Positions 5,691-6,455 of a stretch of DNA of 6,455 nucleotides are shown piece by piece. The stretch's first letter is position 1. The number at the start of each line of letters is the position of its first letter. Below the pieces are notes generated by a model. That model saw only the letters and a list, made by a program, of their open reading frames with translations, was not told the DNA's origin and ran no database searches. The DNA lies in NCBI GenBank assembly GCA_009177185.1, contig WFMB01000110.1:1-6455 (forward strand), written 5' to 3'. The DNA comes from Bacteroidales bacterium. Its GTDB lineage: Bacteria; Bacteroidota; Bacteroidia; Bacteroidales; Bacteroidaceae. Both the position numbers and the translations under genes were made by a program.

Positions 5691-6455
5691 ATGAAGAAGA
5701 CCATTCTCCCCCTCCTCCTCTCCCTACTCTGCCACCTCGCATGGGCGCAGACCTTCGAGCTGCGACTGCTCAACCACTGGGACAACCCCGACGGCACAGT
5801 CGAACGCGGCTATGCCGGACGCTCCATCTGGAAGTGGGACGAGATACCCACTGGCAAAGGCGCCATGCCCAAGGCACTGAAAGTCCGATACGAAGAATAC
5901 GGGCGCATCAATCAGGCATACGGCATCAACGGCACCGTGCTCAACAATGTGAACGCCAAGCCCGTCGCCCTCTCCACCCCCATGCTGCGGAAAACCGCCA
6001 AGATAGCCGACGCGCTCCGCCCCTACGGCATCAAGGTCTACCTCTCCGTCAACTTCGCCTCGCCCAAAGCCCTGGGCGACCTCTCCACCGCCGACCCCCT
6101 CGACCCCGAGGTGCAGCAGTGGTGGCAGCGCAAGGCGAAGGAAATCTACCGCCTCATGCCCGACTTCGGCGGCTTCCTCGTCAAGGCGAACAGCGAGGGA
6201 GAGCCAGGCCCGATGGACTACGGACGCACCCATGTGGACGGTGCCAACATGCTCGCCCGAGCCCTCGCACCCCACGGTGGCATCGTCATGTGGCGCGCCT
6301 TCGTCTATGCCGCCAAGGGCGACACCGACACGCAGAAGACCGCCGCCCAGCTTGCCTACGAGAGCGACCGCGCCAACCAGGCCTACGAAGAGTTCGTCCG
6401 CTTCGACGGGCAGTTCGACGACAACGTCATCATCCAAATCAAGAACGGCCCCATC
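5691..6455 (+). CDS. Secreted GH67 alpha-glucuronidase, 3' end outside the window
   Basis: The frame runs 255 codons from the ATG at 5691 to the window end without a stop. Residues 1-19 form a signal peptide (MKK, Leu-rich core, AWA-QT cleavage). Right after it comes the start of the GH67 catalytic barrel: [20 protein letters not shown] at 26-45, then NNVN, the [14 protein letters not shown] segment, and [14 protein letters not shown]. In the last motif Glu169 corresponds to the general acid of the family (Glu285 in Geobacillus AguA, as I recall it). It is followed by [20 protein letters not shown] and IQIKNGP. The remaining catalytic acids should lie just past the window end. GH67 enzymes cleave alpha-1,2-linked (4-O-methyl)glucuronic acid from xylooligosaccharides. 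The roughly 120-residue N-terminal domain usual in GH67 is missing, and an in-frame TAA at 5664 rules out an upstream start. The export signal points to periplasmic action. Confidence 0.92.
   Translation, partial: MKKTILPLLLSLLCHLAWAQTFELRLLNHWDNPDGTVERGYAGRSIWKWDEIPTGKGAMPKALKVRYEEYGRINQAYGINGTVLNNVNAKPVALSTPMLRKTAKIADALRPYGIKVYLSVNFASPKALGDLSTADPLDPEVQQWWQRKAKEIYRLMPDFGGFLVKANSEGEPGPMDYGRTHVDGANMLARALAPHGGIVMWRAFVYAAKGDTDTQKTAAQLAYESDRANQAYEEFVRFDGQFDDNVIIQIKNGPI

Noticed and set aside
5724..6437. Minus-strand 237-codon frame opposite the GH67 gene
   Set aside because: The + strand frame carries clear GH67 motifs and a signal peptide; the minus frame has no recognisable domain.

Overview
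The window reads as chromosomal DNA of a Bacteroidales bacterium, most likely in or near Prevotella. This rests on three things: a TAnnTTTG-type promoter element typical of the Bacteroidetes primary sigma factor, A-rich start regions without Shine-Dalgarno sequences, and protein types common there (an HTCS-like REC-AraC regulator, a secreted MORN protein and a GH67 alpha-glucuronidase). The genus is inference. All convincing genes lie on the + strand.

Layout: (1) 1-1269 is the 3' part of rmuC, whose start and membrane anchor lie upstream of the window. (2) 1270-1542 is an AT-rich intergenic region with a good promoter at 1390-1420 for the next gene. (3) 1543-2343 encodes an exported protein made almost entirely of MORN repeats. 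(4) 2344-3027 is a long gap with no convincing protein gene. It holds a cluster of potential RNA hairpins (2404-2534), a clear intrinsic terminator (2658-2698), a G-rich stretch with a perfect 13-bp inverted repeat (2838-2873), and a -7-like element (2992-2999). (5) 3028-4224 encodes a response regulator with an N-terminal membrane segment, a REC domain and an AraC-type DNA-binding domain, but no kinase. (6) 4273-5547 encodes a UDP-glucose 6-dehydrogenase. (7) 5548-5690 holds a large imperfect inverted repeat. (8) 5691 to the window end is the start of a secreted GH67 alpha-glucuronidase that lacks the usual N-terminal domain.

How the genes work together: ugd makes UDP-glucuronate, and the GH67 enzyme should release (4-O-methyl)glucuronate from xylan fragments, so the right half deals with glucuronate in two opposite directions. 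The regulator next to them resembles the output half of the hybrid two-component systems that control polysaccharide utilisation loci, so it could control a glycan locus continuing to the right. That link is inference from position only. rmuC and the MORN gene look like separate units.

The observations most worth a second look are the membrane-anchored, kinase-less regulator, the GH67 enzyme without its N-terminal domain, and the structured non-coding interval at 2404-2698. I found no CRISPR array, tRNA, rRNA, transposase or phage gene.
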